64,000 bases of DNA from Rheinheimera pacifica (GCF_024809855.1 NZ_JANUEM010000002.1:62001-126000), one strand, 5' to 3'. Shown: positions 37,543-46,992, counted from the first letter of the stretch. A program made the numbers and translations. The notes: generated by a model not told the origin, from the sequence alone.

Positions 37543-38826
37543 ATGAATAAAACGCCCCTTGCTATATTTATCAGCACCTTATGTATCAGCCCGATCGCCA
37601 GCGCCGCTACATTGATCCACGCTGGCACGCTTATTACTGCTGAAGATAAAAAAGTACATAGTAATCATACTATTGTGATAGAGCAGGACAAAATTACCGC
37701 TATCGAAGCCGGTTTTCGCAACCCTACTGCGGCAGATCAGGTTATTGATCTGCGCCAGCATACGGTTATGCCGGGTTTAATGGATATGCATACGCATTTT
37801 TACAGTCAGTTCAGCCCGACGGTGTACAGCGAAGGCTTTACTATGAATGAAGCAGACTATGCTCTGCGTGGCGCAACATTTGCCGAAAAAACCTTAATGG
37901 CGGGTTTCACCACAGTACGCGAGCTGGGTGATAATCATCAGATCAGCAATGCGTTGAAAAAAGCGATTGCCAAAGGCTATGTTAAAGGGCCACGTATTTT
38001 TGCTGCCGGTAAATCAATTGCTACCACCGGCGGCCATGCCGATCCAACCAATGGTGTGGCTTACGCATTAATGGGCGATCCCGGCCCGAAAGAAGGCGTA
38101 GTTAATGGCGCAGATGAAGCACGCAAAGCAGTGCGTCAGCGTTATAAAGAAGGCTCGGATCTGATTAAAATTACTGCGACAGGTGGTGTGTTAAGCGTTG
38201 CGAAAAGCGGCAGTAACCCACAATTTACCGATGAAGAACTGACGGCTATCGTCAGCACAGCCAACGACTACGGTATGAAAGTCGCAGTACATGCACATGG
38301 TAAAGAAGGTATGGATCGGGCCATTAAAGCCGGGGTACATTCTATTGAGCATGGTACTTACATGGATAAAAACACCATGGCGATGATGCGTAAGCAAGGA
38401 ACCTACTTTGTGCCAACCATCAGTGCCGGTAAATGGGCAGCCGAAAAAGCAGCTATTGCAGGCTTTTTCCCTGAGCTGGTACGGCCCAAGGCTGCAACTA
38501 TCGGCGCTAAAATTCAGCAAACCTTTGCCGAGGCATATAAAGCCGGAGTGAAAATTGCTTTTGGCACCGATGCCGGAGTGTATGAACACGGAGAAAACTG
38601 GCGCGAGTTTATTTATATGACAGAAGCCGGTATGCCGATGCTGGAAGCTATTCACAGCGCCACCATTGAAGGCGCGCGTTTACTTGGTGTAGCAGATGAA
38701 CTGGGTAGTATTAAAGCCGGCAAAATTGCCGATATTATTGCAGTACCGGGTGATCCGCTGCAGGATGTACACCAAATGGGCAAGGTAAGCTTTGTGATGA
38801 AAGCCGGTCAGATATACCGGCAGTAG
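37543..38826 (+). CDS. Exported amidohydrolase (Xaa-Arg/Lys dipeptidase-like)
   Basis: A 427-residue amidohydrolase-superfamily enzyme with a signal peptide (cut after SPIASA). Metal ligands are visible as MDMHTHF, the probable carboxylated lysine in [21 protein letters not shown] and the aspartate in [11 protein letters not shown]. This set is that of the subgroup containing the Caulobacter prolidase-like carboxypeptidases that act on peptides ending in Arg or Lys. Substrate is not proven here. It is monocistronic and probably acts in the periplasm. The 105 bp before it hold no recognised signal except an AAAGG ribosome site. Confidence 0.85.
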   Translation: MNKTPLAIFISTLCISPIASAATLIHAGTLITAEDKKVHSNHTIVIEQDKITAIEAGFRNPTAADQVIDLRQHTVMPGLMDMHTHFYSQFSPTVYSEGFTMNEADYALRGATFAEKTLMAGFTTVRELGDNHQISNALKKAIAKGYVKGPRIFAAGKSIATTGGHADPTNGVAYALMGDPGPKEGVVNGADEARKAVRQRYKEGSDLIKITATGGVLSVAKSGSNPQFTDEELTAIVSTANDYGMKVAVHAHGKEGMDRAIKAGVHSIEHGTYMDKNTMAMMRKQGTYFVPTISAGKWAAEKAAIAGFFPELVRPKAATIGAKIQQTFAEAYKAGVKIAFGTDAGVYEHGENWREFIYMTEAGMPMLEAIHSATIEGARLLGVADELGSIKAGKIADIIAVPGDPLQDVHQMGKVSFVMKAGQIYRQ

Positions 38827-38858
38827 AGTTGCGCACAGCCATTAAAATGCCAGCCGGC

Positions 38859-39314
38859 TTAGCCCGGCTGGAAGCGCTGCAACAGGGCGGCAGTATCTGC
38901 CAGAATAAAATCTTTTAAGTCTTGCTCCGCTTTTAGTCTTATTTCATCCTGCTGGCGGGTAAGGGCTTTATCCTGCTCTTTGCGGGCTTTGTGGGTTGGC
39001 ATATCTTTAACCACCTGATACATCTGGTGCAAGCCAGGATAAGTAATAACCGGATCAGGTTGGCGCTGAGGCACCAGATGATCCAACAATACCCACAGCC
39101 GTAACGCGCCTTCTGATAGTTCACACTGTTGTTCCAGCATGGCTTTACAAATCAGCGTAATGCTGTCGCGCAGGTGCTGTTCTTTTGCGTTCTTTTGTTG
39201 CTGTTGTTGCCGGTTTTGCTGTTGCAACTGCCACAGCAGGCTGCCGGCATAAAACGCCAGCGCTGCTACGATCAGGCTGCCAACAATTATTACCGCTACC
39301 AGAGTACTGCTCAA
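38859..39314 (-). CDS. DUF2489 membrane-anchored protein
   Basis: A 151-residue protein with one N-terminal membrane helix (VAVIIVGSLIVAALAFYAGSLLW) and a basic, Gln-rich coiled segment, then a helical cytoplasmic domain (LRDSITLICKAMLEQQCELSEGALRLWVLLDHL). This is DUF2489, of unknown function, which commonly follows yihI in Alteromonadales and Vibrio. The start is 2 bp from the yihI stop, so the two form an operon. An inverted repeat at 38850-38871 overlaps its 3' end but lacks a T run. Confidence 0.85.
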   Translation of the reverse strand: MSSTLVAVIIVGSLIVAALAFYAGSLLWQLQQQNRQQQQQKNAKEQHLRDSITLICKAMLEQQCELSEGALRLWVLLDHLVPQRQPDPVITYPGLHQMYQVVKDMPTHKARKEQDKALTRQQDEIRLKAEQDLKDFILADTAALLQRFQPG

Positions 39315-39316
39315 TG

Positions 39317-39871
39317 TTAGTCCTCGTCGCCCAGTAAATCTTTACGCCAGTCTTTACTCTCAAAAGCTGCCAGAGGCTCAACAATATCATCTTCTTCGTC
39401 TTCTGTTAAACCGAGCTGCTGCAATAGTTGCTCCAGGCGTGCTGTCTTAGCGTTAAAGTATTTAGCGTCTTTACCTGTCAGCACTTCATTGTTTTCAACC
39501 CGTTCCAGCAGTTGCTGCAAATGGCTGTCATTTTCAATTAATGCCAGTTCCTGCTCCGCAGTTAATTCTACCGCTTTTACTTTTGCTAAGCTGGCTTTGG
39601 GTTGTAGCAGTGGCTGGATCACAACCGGCTGCTCAGCTACAGGCACCAGAGCTATGGGGGTTTTGCTGCCAATACGCTTGTCTTTTTTGGTACCGCCTTT
39701 AGCCGCTTCAGCTGTTTTCACCGGCGCAATATTGTTGCGGCTGCCAGATTTAAGGCCTGCTCCCTTTTTTTTGGTTTCTTCTCTGGGCTCGCGGGTTTTG
39801 CGGGCATCTTCCGCAGACAGATGGCGTAAGCCATTAGGGCCGGCGGAACGGGTTTTTTTCTGACGAGTCAT
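39317..39871 (-). CDS. yihI: Der GTPase-activating protein YihI
   Basis: A 184-residue basic protein. The N-terminal third is a low-complexity Lys/Arg-rich region, followed by the signature KDKRIGSKTPIALV and the C-terminal acidic helical domain (AEQELALIENDSHLQQLLERVE ... LEQLLQQLGL). This is YihI, which activates the GTPase Der and slows ribosome 50S assembly. The start at 39871 (MTRQKKTRSAG) is used; the frame is open nine codons further. In E. coli it also sits downstream of csrC. Confidence 0.92.
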   Translation of the reverse strand: MTRQKKTRSAGPNGLRHLSAEDARKTREPREETKKKGAGLKSGSRNNIAPVKTAEAAKGGTKKDKRIGSKTPIALVPVAEQPVVIQPLLQPKASLAKVKAVELTAEQELALIENDSHLQQLLERVENNEVLTGKDAKYFNAKTARLEQLLQQLGLTEDEEDDIVEPLAAFESKDWRKDLLGDED

Positions 39872-39924
39872 GTTTGTTACCTGTAAAAAAGGGCGCACAT
39901 TTTAACCAGTTTTGCACTGAAACA

Positions 39925-40575
39925 CTAATGCTTTATGCGCTGTAGAATAACCACATCTTTATCAGCAAAGTTCAGGCTAAAACCATCGCGTTGGGCTAGG
40001 TAAGTAAAAGTGGATTCAGAAAAAAAACTAACGTGGGTTGGGTCCAGCTTGTAGTGCCAGTCAGCAAAAGCAGCGGCTGTGGTATAGCGTTTGGTCATAA
40101 TCGCCAGAGTACCGTGCGGTTTGAGTAAACTAAGCCACAGTGCCCATTCGGCAGCGGGCTGCGAAAAATGCTCTATTGCTTCGCTACAGCTGATAAAGTC
40201 GTATTTTTGCTGTAATGCTGTGTTGTCAGCTGCAAAATAAGGGTCCCATACCGACATCTGCTGGCCAGCTTCGCTTAGCATCCTGGCCAGCAACGGGCCG
40301 GGGCCGCAGCCAAAATCCAGCCCGTTAAGCCCTGTAGCCGGTAAAGCAGCCAGCAGCGGGCCGGCCAGACGCTGTAAAAAGCAGCGATAACCTGCGTCGT
40401 TGATATCATTATTGTGCAGCTGATATTGCGCCAGTTCATCTTCGGCAGACAACAGGCTGGCACGATCGGCAAATACCAGCTGACATTGCTGGCACTGGTA
40501 GTAACAACGGCGTTTATCTTGATGAAATAAGCCACAGTGCAGGTGTAAGCACAGCGGGCATGCGGTGTCGGGCAT
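39925..40575 (-). CDS. Class I SAM-dependent methyltransferase with N-terminal zinc finger
   Basis: A 216-residue protein. Residues 5-35 carry CPLCLHLHC and CYYQCQQC, a likely zinc-binding pair of CxxC-type knuckles. The SAM site is LNGLDFGCGPGPLLARML, followed by a post-I acidic VWDPYF strand and CSEAIEHFSQP (motif IV). The arrangement is that of small methyltransferases of the Methyltransf_23 type; target unknown. The ATG at 40575 is only 27 bp after the terminator stem of the CsrB/C-type RNA on the same strand, so the gene may depend on read-through or on a promoter inside the RNA region. Confidence 0.82.
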   Translation of the reverse strand: MPDTACPLCLHLHCGLFHQDKRRCYYQCQQCQLVFADRASLLSAEDELAQYQLHNNDINDAGYRCFLQRLAGPLLAALPATGLNGLDFGCGPGPLLARMLSEAGQQMSVWDPYFAADNTALQQKYDFISCSEAIEHFSQPAAEWALWLSLLKPHGTLAIMTKRYTTAAAFADWHYKLDPTHVSFFSESTFTYLAQRDGFSLNFADKDVVILQRIKH

Positions 40576-40601
40576 AATTGCTATTGCTGAATTCAAAATA
40601 A

Positions 40602-40905
40602 AAGAAAAGGCGATAAGATCACTTATCGCCCTGGATATGCTTGTGTCAAATGGACACTTCTCTCATTCGCTGTCATCATCCTGATGTTGCTGCAACGCCC
40701 TGTCAGTGTGTTCCCTTTGTTATTTTGGCTTTCCGTACCAATTATTTATTCTTTACGATCATCCTGATACTTTCGTAATCATCCCTGAGCGTGAATCACG
40801 CAGCACATCATCCAGATGTGTTTACTAAGGCACCGCGCACTTTCGTACTGGTACAACCCCTTCCTTGCGACGAATCCCTGTTTTTTTCAGTTACAAAATG
40901 TAACA
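40602..40905 (-). ncRNA. CsrB/CsrC/RsmZ-type regulatory RNA
   Basis: Read on the minus strand, about 300 nt contain eight GGA motifs, many as AGGGA or AGGAUGAU in hairpin loops: CATCAGGATGATG, CACATCTGGATGATGTG, TCAGGATGATCG and CAGGGATGATT among them. The word CATCAGGATGATG is also found in E. coli CsrB. It ends in a 9-bp stem (GGCGATAAG/CTTATCGCC) and a T-rich tail. Such RNAs sequester CsrA/RsmA. Position between engB and yihI is that of E. coli csrC. The 5' end is estimated from the promoter and may be off by several bases; GTTACATTTTGTAAC would fold at the 5' end. Confidence 0.88.
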
Positions 40906-40911
40906 GGTGGT

Positions 40912-40939
40912 AATTTACTCTGATCTGCTAATATGGCAA
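40912..40939 (-). promoter_or_regulatory. Promoter of the CsrB/C-type RNA
   Basis: On the minus strand TTGCCA (40939-40934), 16 bp, then TAAATT (40917-40912), giving a start near 40905. Confidence 0.6.
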
Positions 40940-41073
40940 GACATTGCTGCAAAAAAAACCACAATTTTCTTTTGGATTTAAAGTATAGAGATTATTTTCA
41001 ATGACTTAGTGTTGATTTACTAAATTTGAAAAGTTCCCTAAAATTACAATGCAGGCGTTTTTCCTACAGCATT

Positions 41074-41091
41074 TGTAAGATATATCTCACA
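41074..41091. promoter_or_regulatory. GacA/UvrY-type upstream activating site
   Basis: TGTAAGATATATCTCACA fits the 18-bp palindrome TGTAAG-N6-CTTACA bound by GacA/UvrY/VarA with a single mismatch. It lies about 170-185 bp upstream of the predicted RNA start, a distance typical for csrB and rsmZ genes. Confidence 0.75.
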
Positions 41092-41110
41092 AATTTCGGC
41101 TGTGTAAATA

Positions 41111-41141
41111 GCAAAAACCGGCGGTGAACGCCGGTTTTTTT
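41111..41141. terminator. Bidirectional terminator after cytochrome c4
   Basis: ACCGGCG and CGCCGGT around GTGAA, with AAAAA on one side and TTTTTTT on the other. It ends the cytochrome c4 message 27 bp after its stop and isolates the CsrB/C unit. Confidence 0.85.
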
Positions 41142-41167
41142 GCGATTATCTGCGTAAAATTGGGTAA

Positions 41168-41794
41168 TTAATGCAAGCCGCCAAGGTACTGCGACAGTAC
41201 GTCGATATCATCGTCAGTTAATTTTTTCGCGATATCCTGCATCATACCGTTAAGGTCATTGGAACGCTGTCCACTGCGGAATTCCTGCAGAGTGGTTTTT
41301 AAATAAGTAGCATTTTGAAATGATATCTTCGGGAAGCCGCCCAAACTGTTGCCCGAACCACGTGGGCCATGGCAGGCAATACAGGCTGCAATGCCGCGAT
41401 CTGCGTCACCACCGCGATAAAGTTGTTCGCCGCGGGCAATCACATTTTCCGGAGTCGTACCCGACTTCATTTTTTGCGACGCAAAGTAGGCTGCCAGATC
41501 TTTCATGTCCTGATCAGACAGCGATGCGACCATACCAAACATAATACTGTTGTTACGCCCTTGTTTGCCGCCGGTTTCCATGCCTTGTTTGTACTGGCGC
41601 AACTGCTTATACAGATAAGGCGCATGTTGTCCGGCAATTTTCGGATACATATCAACCGGGCTGTTGCCATCGGGGCCATGACAGGCCGCACAGGTTGCCG
41701 ATTTAGCTTTACCTGCTTCGGCATCACCGTCAAATGCATGGGCTGTTCCGATTAGACCGAATAACAGCGTCAGTGGAAGTAGAAGTTTTTTCAT
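41168..41794 (-). CDS. Cytochrome c4 (dihaem)
   Basis: A 208-residue periplasmic precursor with signal peptide (cut after GTAHA). Two haem-binding CxxCH motifs (CAACHGPDGNS near residue 35 and CIACHGPRGSGN near residue 137) lie in two similar domains, each with a distal Met ligand (SIMFGMVASLSD and NGMMQDIAKKL regions). It carries electrons to terminal oxidases. It is divergent from engB, as in many gammaproteobacteria. Confidence 0.95.
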   Translation of the reverse strand: MKKLLLPLTLLFGLIGTAHAFDGDAEAGKAKSATCAACHGPDGNSPVDMYPKIAGQHAPYLYKQLRQYKQGMETGGKQGRNNSIMFGMVASLSDQDMKDLAAYFASQKMKSGTTPENVIARGEQLYRGGDADRGIAACIACHGPRGSGNSLGGFPKISFQNATYLKTTLQEFRSGQRSNDLNGMMQDIAKKLTDDDIDVLSQYLGGLH

Positions 41795-41945
41795 TTTTTA
41801 TCCGTCTCTGTCCGCATTAAACCGCCAGCATACTGGCAACCAAGAGTAATAACCTTAATTTTTATGCCTATTTTACACGAAACTGCCCAAAGTAAAATCC
41901 CATACAGCGCGCAAAAGCTTCTGCCGATCTGCCAGATCCGCTACA

Positions 41946-42605
41946 ATGGCATCAAATTATTCGCCGGAGAAGGCTGTGTACAAGTCAAAAATCAATTATC
42001 AGCAAACTACTTTTTTAACCAGTGCGCCTGATATCAAAGCATTACCAGCAGACGAAGGCATTGAAGTTGCCTTTGCCGGCCGTTCAAATGCCGGTAAGTC
42101 CAGTGCGTTAAATACGCTGACGCGGCAAAATAGTTTGGCCCGCACCAGTAAAACCCCTGGCCGTACCCAGTTGATTAATACCTTCAGCCTGGATGGGCAG
42201 CGCCGGTTAATTGATTTGCCTGGGTATGGTTTTGCCAAGGTGCCACTGGCGGTAAAAGAAAAATGGCAAAAATCTCTTGCCGAATACCTGATGAAGCGCA
42301 CCAGTTTAAAAGGTTTGGTGGTGCTGATGGATATCCGTCATCCGTTAAAAGATTTGGATCAGGATCTTATTCACTGGGCAGTGGAAAGTAAGCTACCGGT
42401 GCTTATTCTGCTAACCAAAGCCGATAAACTGGGGCCGGGGGCAAGAAAGAAAACATTGCTTGAGGTGCGTGAAGCAACACTGGCATTTATGGGCGATATC
42501 ACGGTGCATGCATTCAGTTCGCTGAATAAACTCGGGCTGCCAGAGTTAGAGCAAGTATTGGACCTGTGGTACGGCGCGGCTGCAGATAGTGAAAGTACAA
42601 TGTAG
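41946..42605 (+). CDS. engB: Ribosome biogenesis GTPase EngB/YsxC
   Basis: A 219-residue GTPase needed for 50S assembly. G1 is [15 protein letters not shown], switch I has [11 protein letters not shown]3 is [11 protein letters not shown]4 is LLTKADKLG and G5 is HAFSS. The N-terminal [22 protein letters not shown] is characteristic of EngB. It is convergent with polA and Spot 42 downstream, as in E. coli. Confidence 0.95.
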   Translation: MASNYSPEKAVYKSKINYQQTTFLTSAPDIKALPADEGIEVAFAGRSNAGKSSALNTLTRQNSLARTSKTPGRTQLINTFSLDGQRRLIDLPGYGFAKVPLAVKEKWQKSLAEYLMKRTSLKGLVVLMDIRHPLKDLDQDLIHWAVESKLPVLILLTKADKLGPGARKKTLLEVREATLAFMGDITVHAFSSLNKLGLPELEQVLDLWYGAAADSESTM

Positions 42606-42617
42606 TAGCTTGCAGAC

Positions 42618-42705
42618 ATAAAAAAACCGACACTCGGAAGTGTCGGTCATAGCAAACGGGGAGAAGCTATAATTTCAAATCAACAGGGTGTCTTATCGCT
42701 AAGAC
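42618..42705 (-). ncRNA. Candidate small RNA between Spot 42 and engB
   Basis: On the minus strand a promoter-like TTCAAA-N16-TATAAT (42739-42712) is followed by about 86 nt and a strong terminator (CCGACACT/AGTGTCGG stem at 42627-42646, then TTTTTT). The 5' end can form a TGTCTT/AAGACA hairpin and the middle holds a C-rich single-stranded CTTCTCCCC that could pair with Shine-Dalgarno sequences. No ORF of useful size is inside. Not recognised as a known family. Confidence 0.5.
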
Positions 42706-42857
42706 AACTTCATTATACAGCAAATCTTTATTGTTTGAAGTATTTGCTCTAAAAAATCTAATAAATTTTCATTTTAGCGGGTGTGCCGTTACTCAGTAAC
42801 CAGATTGATGTGCTGGTATTATGAACATATAGTAGCAGGCTTGCTGGTTTTTCAGGC

Positions 42858-42969
42858 AAAAAAAACGCCCCACTGTAAGCAGTGGGGCGGCTAAATAAGC
42901 CTACTTTCATTCGCTGGAGCGCTAAAGCTCTGGCACTGAAAGATAGAACATCTTACCTCTGTACCCTAC
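42858..42969 (-). ncRNA. spf: Spot 42 RNA
   Basis: The minus strand from 42969 begins GTAGGGTACAGAGGTAAGAT and continues to TCTTTCAG as in E. coli Spot 42, including the base-pairing regions. The 3' part differs in the middle but ends in the same kind of terminator, CGCCCCACT/AGTGGGGCG plus a run of eight T. About 112 nt long (E. coli 109). It is an Hfq-dependent RNA that represses catabolic genes when glucose is plentiful. A promoter TTGCTT-N16-TAAAAT lies at 43004-42977, seven bases before the start. It lies between polA and engB as in enteric bacteria. Confidence 0.95.
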
Positions 42970-43097
42970 GCATCAAATTTTAACCAGCCAGCTTAATAAA
43001 GCAAGTTCTTTTTGTAATAAAACTACAAAAACTGCTTGTTTTTCGTTCTTATTACCATTTTTGGTAATTTAATTACCTTTTGTGCAGTGCTAAGCAT

Positions 43098-43124
43098 AAA
43101 AAAGCCCCGCTAGGTGGCGGGGCT
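43098..43124 (-). terminator. Rho-independent terminator of polA
   Basis: AGCCCCGC and GCGGGGCT around TAGGTG; on the minus strand the stem is followed by TTTTTT. It lies 73 bp after the polA stop and 94 bp before the Spot 42 -35 box, separating the two units. Confidence 0.85.
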
Positions 43125-43196
43125 AAAAAGTGTACACAGGAGAGATGAATAACTTAACTATAACGTCAGACAGGCGCTGACATAATTAGTTCAATA

Positions 43197-45989
43197 TTAA
43201 TGTGCTTCGTCCCAATTATCTCCGTCGCCTGCCTCTGCCAGCAGCGGCACATCCAGCGTTGCGGCCGTTGCCATCAGCTTAACTAACTGCTGCTTTGTCT
43301 GGTCAACTTTGTCGGCGTCCACTTCAAATACTAACTCGTCGTGTACCTGCATGATCATGGCGGCAGCGGGCTGTTTTTGCTGTTGCAGCCAGTTATCTAC
43401 CACTATCATGGCTTTTTTTATAATGTCGGCAGCGGTGCCCTGCATGGGAGCGTTAATTGCTGCACGCTCTGCACCTTTACGCCGGGCCATATTCTGCGCA
43501 TTAATTTCTGGCAGATATAAACGCCGGCCAAACAGGGTTTCAACATAGCCCTGCTCATGGGCTTGCTTGCGGGTACGCTCCATATAATTAAGTACGCCGG
43601 GAAAGCGCTCAAAGTACCGATCAACGTACTGTTGTGCTTCTGAGCGGCTGACGCCAAGTTGTTTGGCTAAACCAAATGCTGACATACCGTAAATCAGGCC
43701 AAAGTTAACGGCTTTGGCACTGCGGCGTTGATCTGGAGTGACATCGTCCAGTTTAACGCCAAAAACTTCTGCTGCTGTAGCACGGTGAATATCACGACCC
43801 TGGGCAAAAGCATCCAGCAGGGCCCGATCCTGTGACAGATGCGCCATAATACGCAGCTCAATTTGGGAGTAATCCACGGCAACAATTTTTTTGCCTTCAG
43901 AGGCAATAAACGCCTGCCGGATACGCCGGCCTTCTTCAGTGCGAATGGGGATATTTTGCAGGTTAGGATCGGTTGAACTTAAACGACCTGTTGCTGCAAC
44001 CGCCTGATGATACGAGGTGTGTACCCTGCCTGTTGCCGGGTTCTGCATTTTCGGCAGTTTGTCGGTATAAGTAGATTTAAGCTTACTTAAACCGCGGTGT
44101 TCGGTAATCAGTTTGGGGAATTCATATTCCAGCGCCAGTTCTGCCAATACGTCTTCAGCGGTAGAGGGGGTGCCGGTTGGGGTCTTTTTCAGCACTGGCA
44201 GTTTCATCTGCTCAAACAGAATTTCCTGCAACTGTTTGGGCGATGCCAGGTTAAACGGTTTACCTGCCTGCTCGTAAGCCAGTTGTTCCAGTTCAGCAAT
44301 ACGGCTGGCCAGTTGCTCACTTTGTACTGCCAGTAACTTGCTGTCTATCAGTACGCCATGGCGTTCAATCCGCGATAAAATATCTACCAGCGGCATTTCA
44401 ATATCCTGCAATACGCTAACCAGGCCGTTATCACGCTGTAGTTGCGGCCAAAGTGTCTGGTGCAGCTGTAGGGTAACATCGGCATCTTCTGCGGCATACC
44501 GGGCGGCTTTTTCCAGTTCTATCTGGTTAAACGTCAGTTGCTTAGCACCTTTGCCTGCAATATCTGCAAAGCTGATGGTTTTACGGCCTAAATACTTTAG
44601 AGCCAGGCTATCCATATCATGGCGCGAGGCTACTGAGTTCAGTACATAGGATTCAAGCATTGTATCAAAGCGCACACCTTGTAGCTTAATGCCGTAGCGC
44701 GCCAGTACACTTTGATCATACTTCAGGTTCTGGCCGACTTTGGCTTTGCTGTTGTCTTCCAGCCAGGGTTGAAGCTGTACCAGCACCCAGTCGCGGCTTA
44801 ACTGCTCTGGAGCGCCGATATAATCATGTGCTACCGGCACATACCAGGCTTCACCTGCTGCAGTAGCAACGGATAACCCAACAAGTTCAGCCTGCATATA
44901 GTCCAGGCTGGTGGTTTCAGTATCAAAAGCAACCAGTTCGCAACGGTTCAGTTGTTGCAACATGCTGTTGAAGGCAGCTTCGTCCAGCACCGTGAGGTAG
45001 CCGTCAGCTTCCGGGTTACCTGCATCGGTGGCGCTGTCGGTATCATCGCTGCTGGCAAACATATCCGCTTGTGCAGCTTCGGTTTGCGGCTTGGCTGCTA
45101 CCGGTTCATTGCTTAGCACTTCACTTAGCCAGCGGCGAAACTCACACTGCTTATATAACTCGGCCAGTTGCCCGTTATCGGCAGTTTTAATCATTAAGTC
45201 TGTGAGCTGATAAGGCAAATCAACATCGGTTTTTATCGTTGCCAACTGATAAGATAATTCCAGTTGTTCACGGAATTCTTCTAACTTTGCTTTCATGGTT
45301 TTGGCGCCACGAAAACTTAACTCAGCTACCTGATCCAGTTGCTGATAAATCTGTGTAATTGAGCCCAGCCCCTGCAATAATGCGGCAGCGGTTTTTTCAC
45401 CTACACCAGGCAAGCCCGGAATGTTATCCACTTTGTCGCCCATCAGCGCCAGATAATCAATAATCAGCTCAGGGCCGACACCAAACTTGTCTGTAACGCC
45501 CTGCGGGTCAAGCAGGGTGTTGGTCATGGTATTAATTAACGTGACATGCTCATCTACCAACTGCGCCATATCTTTATCGCCGGTAGAGATCAGCGTATGG
45601 CGGCCTTGTGCGCTGGCCTGGCGTGCCAGAGTACCAATAACATCGTCGGCCTCCACACCACTAATACACAACAGCGGCAACCCCATAGCTTCTATAATAC
45701 GGTGTAACGGTTCGATCTGGCTGCGCAGGTCATCTGGCATCGGGGGGCGGTGTGCTTTGTATTCACTGTACATTTCGTTACGAAAAGTGGGGCCTTTAGC
45801 GTCAAATACCACTGCCATTTGCGAGGGTTGATACTGGCGCAGCAAACTTTTCAGCATATTAACTACGCCATAAATAGCGCCGGTGGCTTCGCCGCGCGAG
45901 TTAGTTAAATGTGGTGGTGAATGATAAGCACGGAACAAATAAGACGAGCCATCGACCAGGATCAGCGGAGTGCCGGAGATAGAAACCAT
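43197..45989 (-). CDS. polA: DNA polymerase I
   Basis: A 930-residue enzyme with all three domains. Residues 1-300 are the 5'-3' exonuclease ([39 protein letters not shown]). Residues about 325-520 are the 3'-5' exonuclease with intact acidic residues ([25 protein letters not shown]). The rest is the polymerase: motif [15 protein letters not shown], motif [17 protein letters not shown], motif [12 protein letters not shown]. Proofreading therefore seems active. Length equals E. coli Pol I. Spot 42 lies just downstream. Confidence 0.97.
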   Translation of the reverse strand: MVSISGTPLILVDGSSYLFRAYHSPPHLTNSRGEATGAIYGVVNMLKSLLRQYQPSQMAVVFDAKGPTFRNEMYSEYKAHRPPMPDDLRSQIEPLHRIIEAMGLPLLCISGVEADDVIGTLARQASAQGRHTLISTGDKDMAQLVDEHVTLINTMTNTLLDPQGVTDKFGVGPELIIDYLALMGDKVDNIPGLPGVGEKTAAALLQGLGSITQIYQQLDQVAELSFRGAKTMKAKLEEFREQLELSYQLATIKTDVDLPYQLTDLMIKTADNGQLAELYKQCEFRRWLSEVLSNEPVAAKPQTEAAQADMFASSDDTDSATDAGNPEADGYLTVLDEAAFNSMLQQLNRCELVAFDTETTSLDYMQAELVGLSVATAAGEAWYVPVAHDYIGAPEQLSRDWVLVQLQPWLEDNSKAKVGQNLKYDQSVLARYGIKLQGVRFDTMLESYVLNSVASRHDMDSLALKYLGRKTISFADIAGKGAKQLTFNQIELEKAARYAAEDADVTLQLHQTLWPQLQRDNGLVSVLQDIEMPLVDILSRIERHGVLIDSKLLAVQSEQLASRIAELEQLAYEQAGKPFNLASPKQLQEILFEQMKLPVLKKTPTGTPSTAEDVLAELALEYEFPKLITEHRGLSKLKSTYTDKLPKMQNPATGRVHTSYHQAVAATGRLSSTDPNLQNIPIRTEEGRRIRQAFIASEGKKIVAVDYSQIELRIMAHLSQDRALLDAFAQGRDIHRATAAEVFGVKLDDVTPDQRRSAKAVNFGLIYGMSAFGLAKQLGVSRSEAQQYVDRYFERFPGVLNYMERTRKQAHEQGYVETLFGRRLYLPEINAQNMARRKGAERAAINAPMQGTAADIIKKAMIVVDNWLQQQKQPAAAMIMQVHDELVFEVDADKVDQTKQQLVKLMATAATLDVPLLAEAGDGDNWDEAH

Positions 45990-46548
45990 GGGTAGTAATA
46001 TCCTGCAGAAATAAAGTTATAGCATGCCACAGCACGTGCTGTGCTGCCAGTAATACGGTGTTGGGCTGCTGGGTGATAAGCTGTGGATAACTTTGTGCAA
46101 AACATAGCTGAACGAACCATAGCCTTTTATAAGGCATAGTTTAGTTTTATTTTAATGCTTTGTTTTATAAAGAAAAAATGGTGCTTGTTGCAGCGCCCAT
46201 ATTACTATTTTCTAATTTTTATTTTGTGGAAAAGCTTTTCCATGTTAACCCAGCACTTCACAAAGCTGCAGAAGAAATCGCGAATTACCGGCCGGATAGA
46301 CTACCACAAACCTGGCGGATTCAAAGCAAAAACATTAAATAATTTAGCTTTAAAAGAATGTCTGCAAGGAACAAAAAAGCATATAGCAGATCCGCCAATA
46401 TTTGTTGCAGATCTGGCGACAGACTGGTAATAACAACTTACTTTGTTGCGCATTTATAACTGCAGCCATGTTGGGGCTTCCCCTTGCTGTAGCTTGGGGG
46501 CTATAATGCCTCAAATTTTGTGCGGCTTTTACCACAGGAACCCAGTAG
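45990..46548. other. Gap between polA and the cytochrome c5 gene
   Basis: No convincing gene is seen in this 559-bp AT-rich stretch. Two overlapping + strand frames (46155-46430 and 46160-46342) lack a Shine-Dalgarno and recognisable motifs. An inverted repeat CCATAGCCTTTTATAAGGC lies at about 46118-46136, upstream of polA. A TATAAT box at 46502-46507 is a likely -10 element for the cytochrome c5 gene, 41 bp before its start. Confidence 0.4.
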
Positions 46549-46944
46549 ATGAAAAAATTAACTCTCGCTTTCGCCTTGTTGTTAACAACAGTGAGTGTCA
46601 ATGCCAGTTCGGATGCGGATAAAGAAGCGCTGGCTAAACGTCTTGCTCCTGTTGGTCAGGTTTATGTAGCCGGAGCTGCCGCTGCATCTGACGCTGGCCC
46701 ATCTGGCCCGCGCAGTGGTGAAAAAGTATACCAGACTGCCTGTTTTGCCTGTCATGGCACCGGCGCACTGGATGCACCGAAAAAAGATGATGCCGCCTGG
46801 AAAGCACGTATGGAGCAAGGCTTCGATGTTATGCTTAAGCATGCCATTGAAGGCATTCGTAATATGCCGGCCCGCGGTACCTGTGCCGATTGTTCGGATG
46901 ATGAAATTGCTGCTGCTATTAAGTTTATGACCGACGGCGTATAA
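46549..46944 (+). CDS. Cytochrome c5
   Basis: A 131-residue periplasmic cytochrome. Signal peptide residues 1-20 (cut after VNASS). Single haem motif CFACHGTGALDAP, distal Met in the GIRNMPARGTC stretch, and two extra cysteines in TCADCSDDE, as in class c5 proteins. It carries electrons in the respiratory chain. A terminator follows. Confidence 0.93.
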   Translation: MKKLTLAFALLLTTVSVNASSDADKEALAKRLAPVGQVYVAGAAAASDAGPSGPRSGEKVYQTACFACHGTGALDAPKKDDAAWKARMEQGFDVMLKHAIEGIRNMPARGTCADCSDDEIAAAIKFMTDGV

Positions 46945-46959
46945 CATTATATTGCTACA

Positions 46960-46992
46960 CTAAGGCCGCTTGATGCGGCCTTAGTTGTTTTT
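46960..46992 (+). terminator. Rho-independent terminator of cytochrome c5
   Basis: CTAAGGCCGC and GCGGCCTTAG form a 10-bp stem with loop TTGAT, followed by TTGTTTTTAT. Confidence 0.85.

Noticed and set aside
42627-42646. Hairpin as the terminator of engB
   Set aside because: The T run is only on the minus strand; downstream on the + strand the sequence is TCATAGC, so it cannot be a standard terminator for engB.
46155-46430. 91-residue and 60-residue overlapping frames before cytochrome c5
   Set aside because: No Shine-Dalgarno, one needs a TTG start, no recognisable motif, and an AT-rich setting where frames arise by chance.
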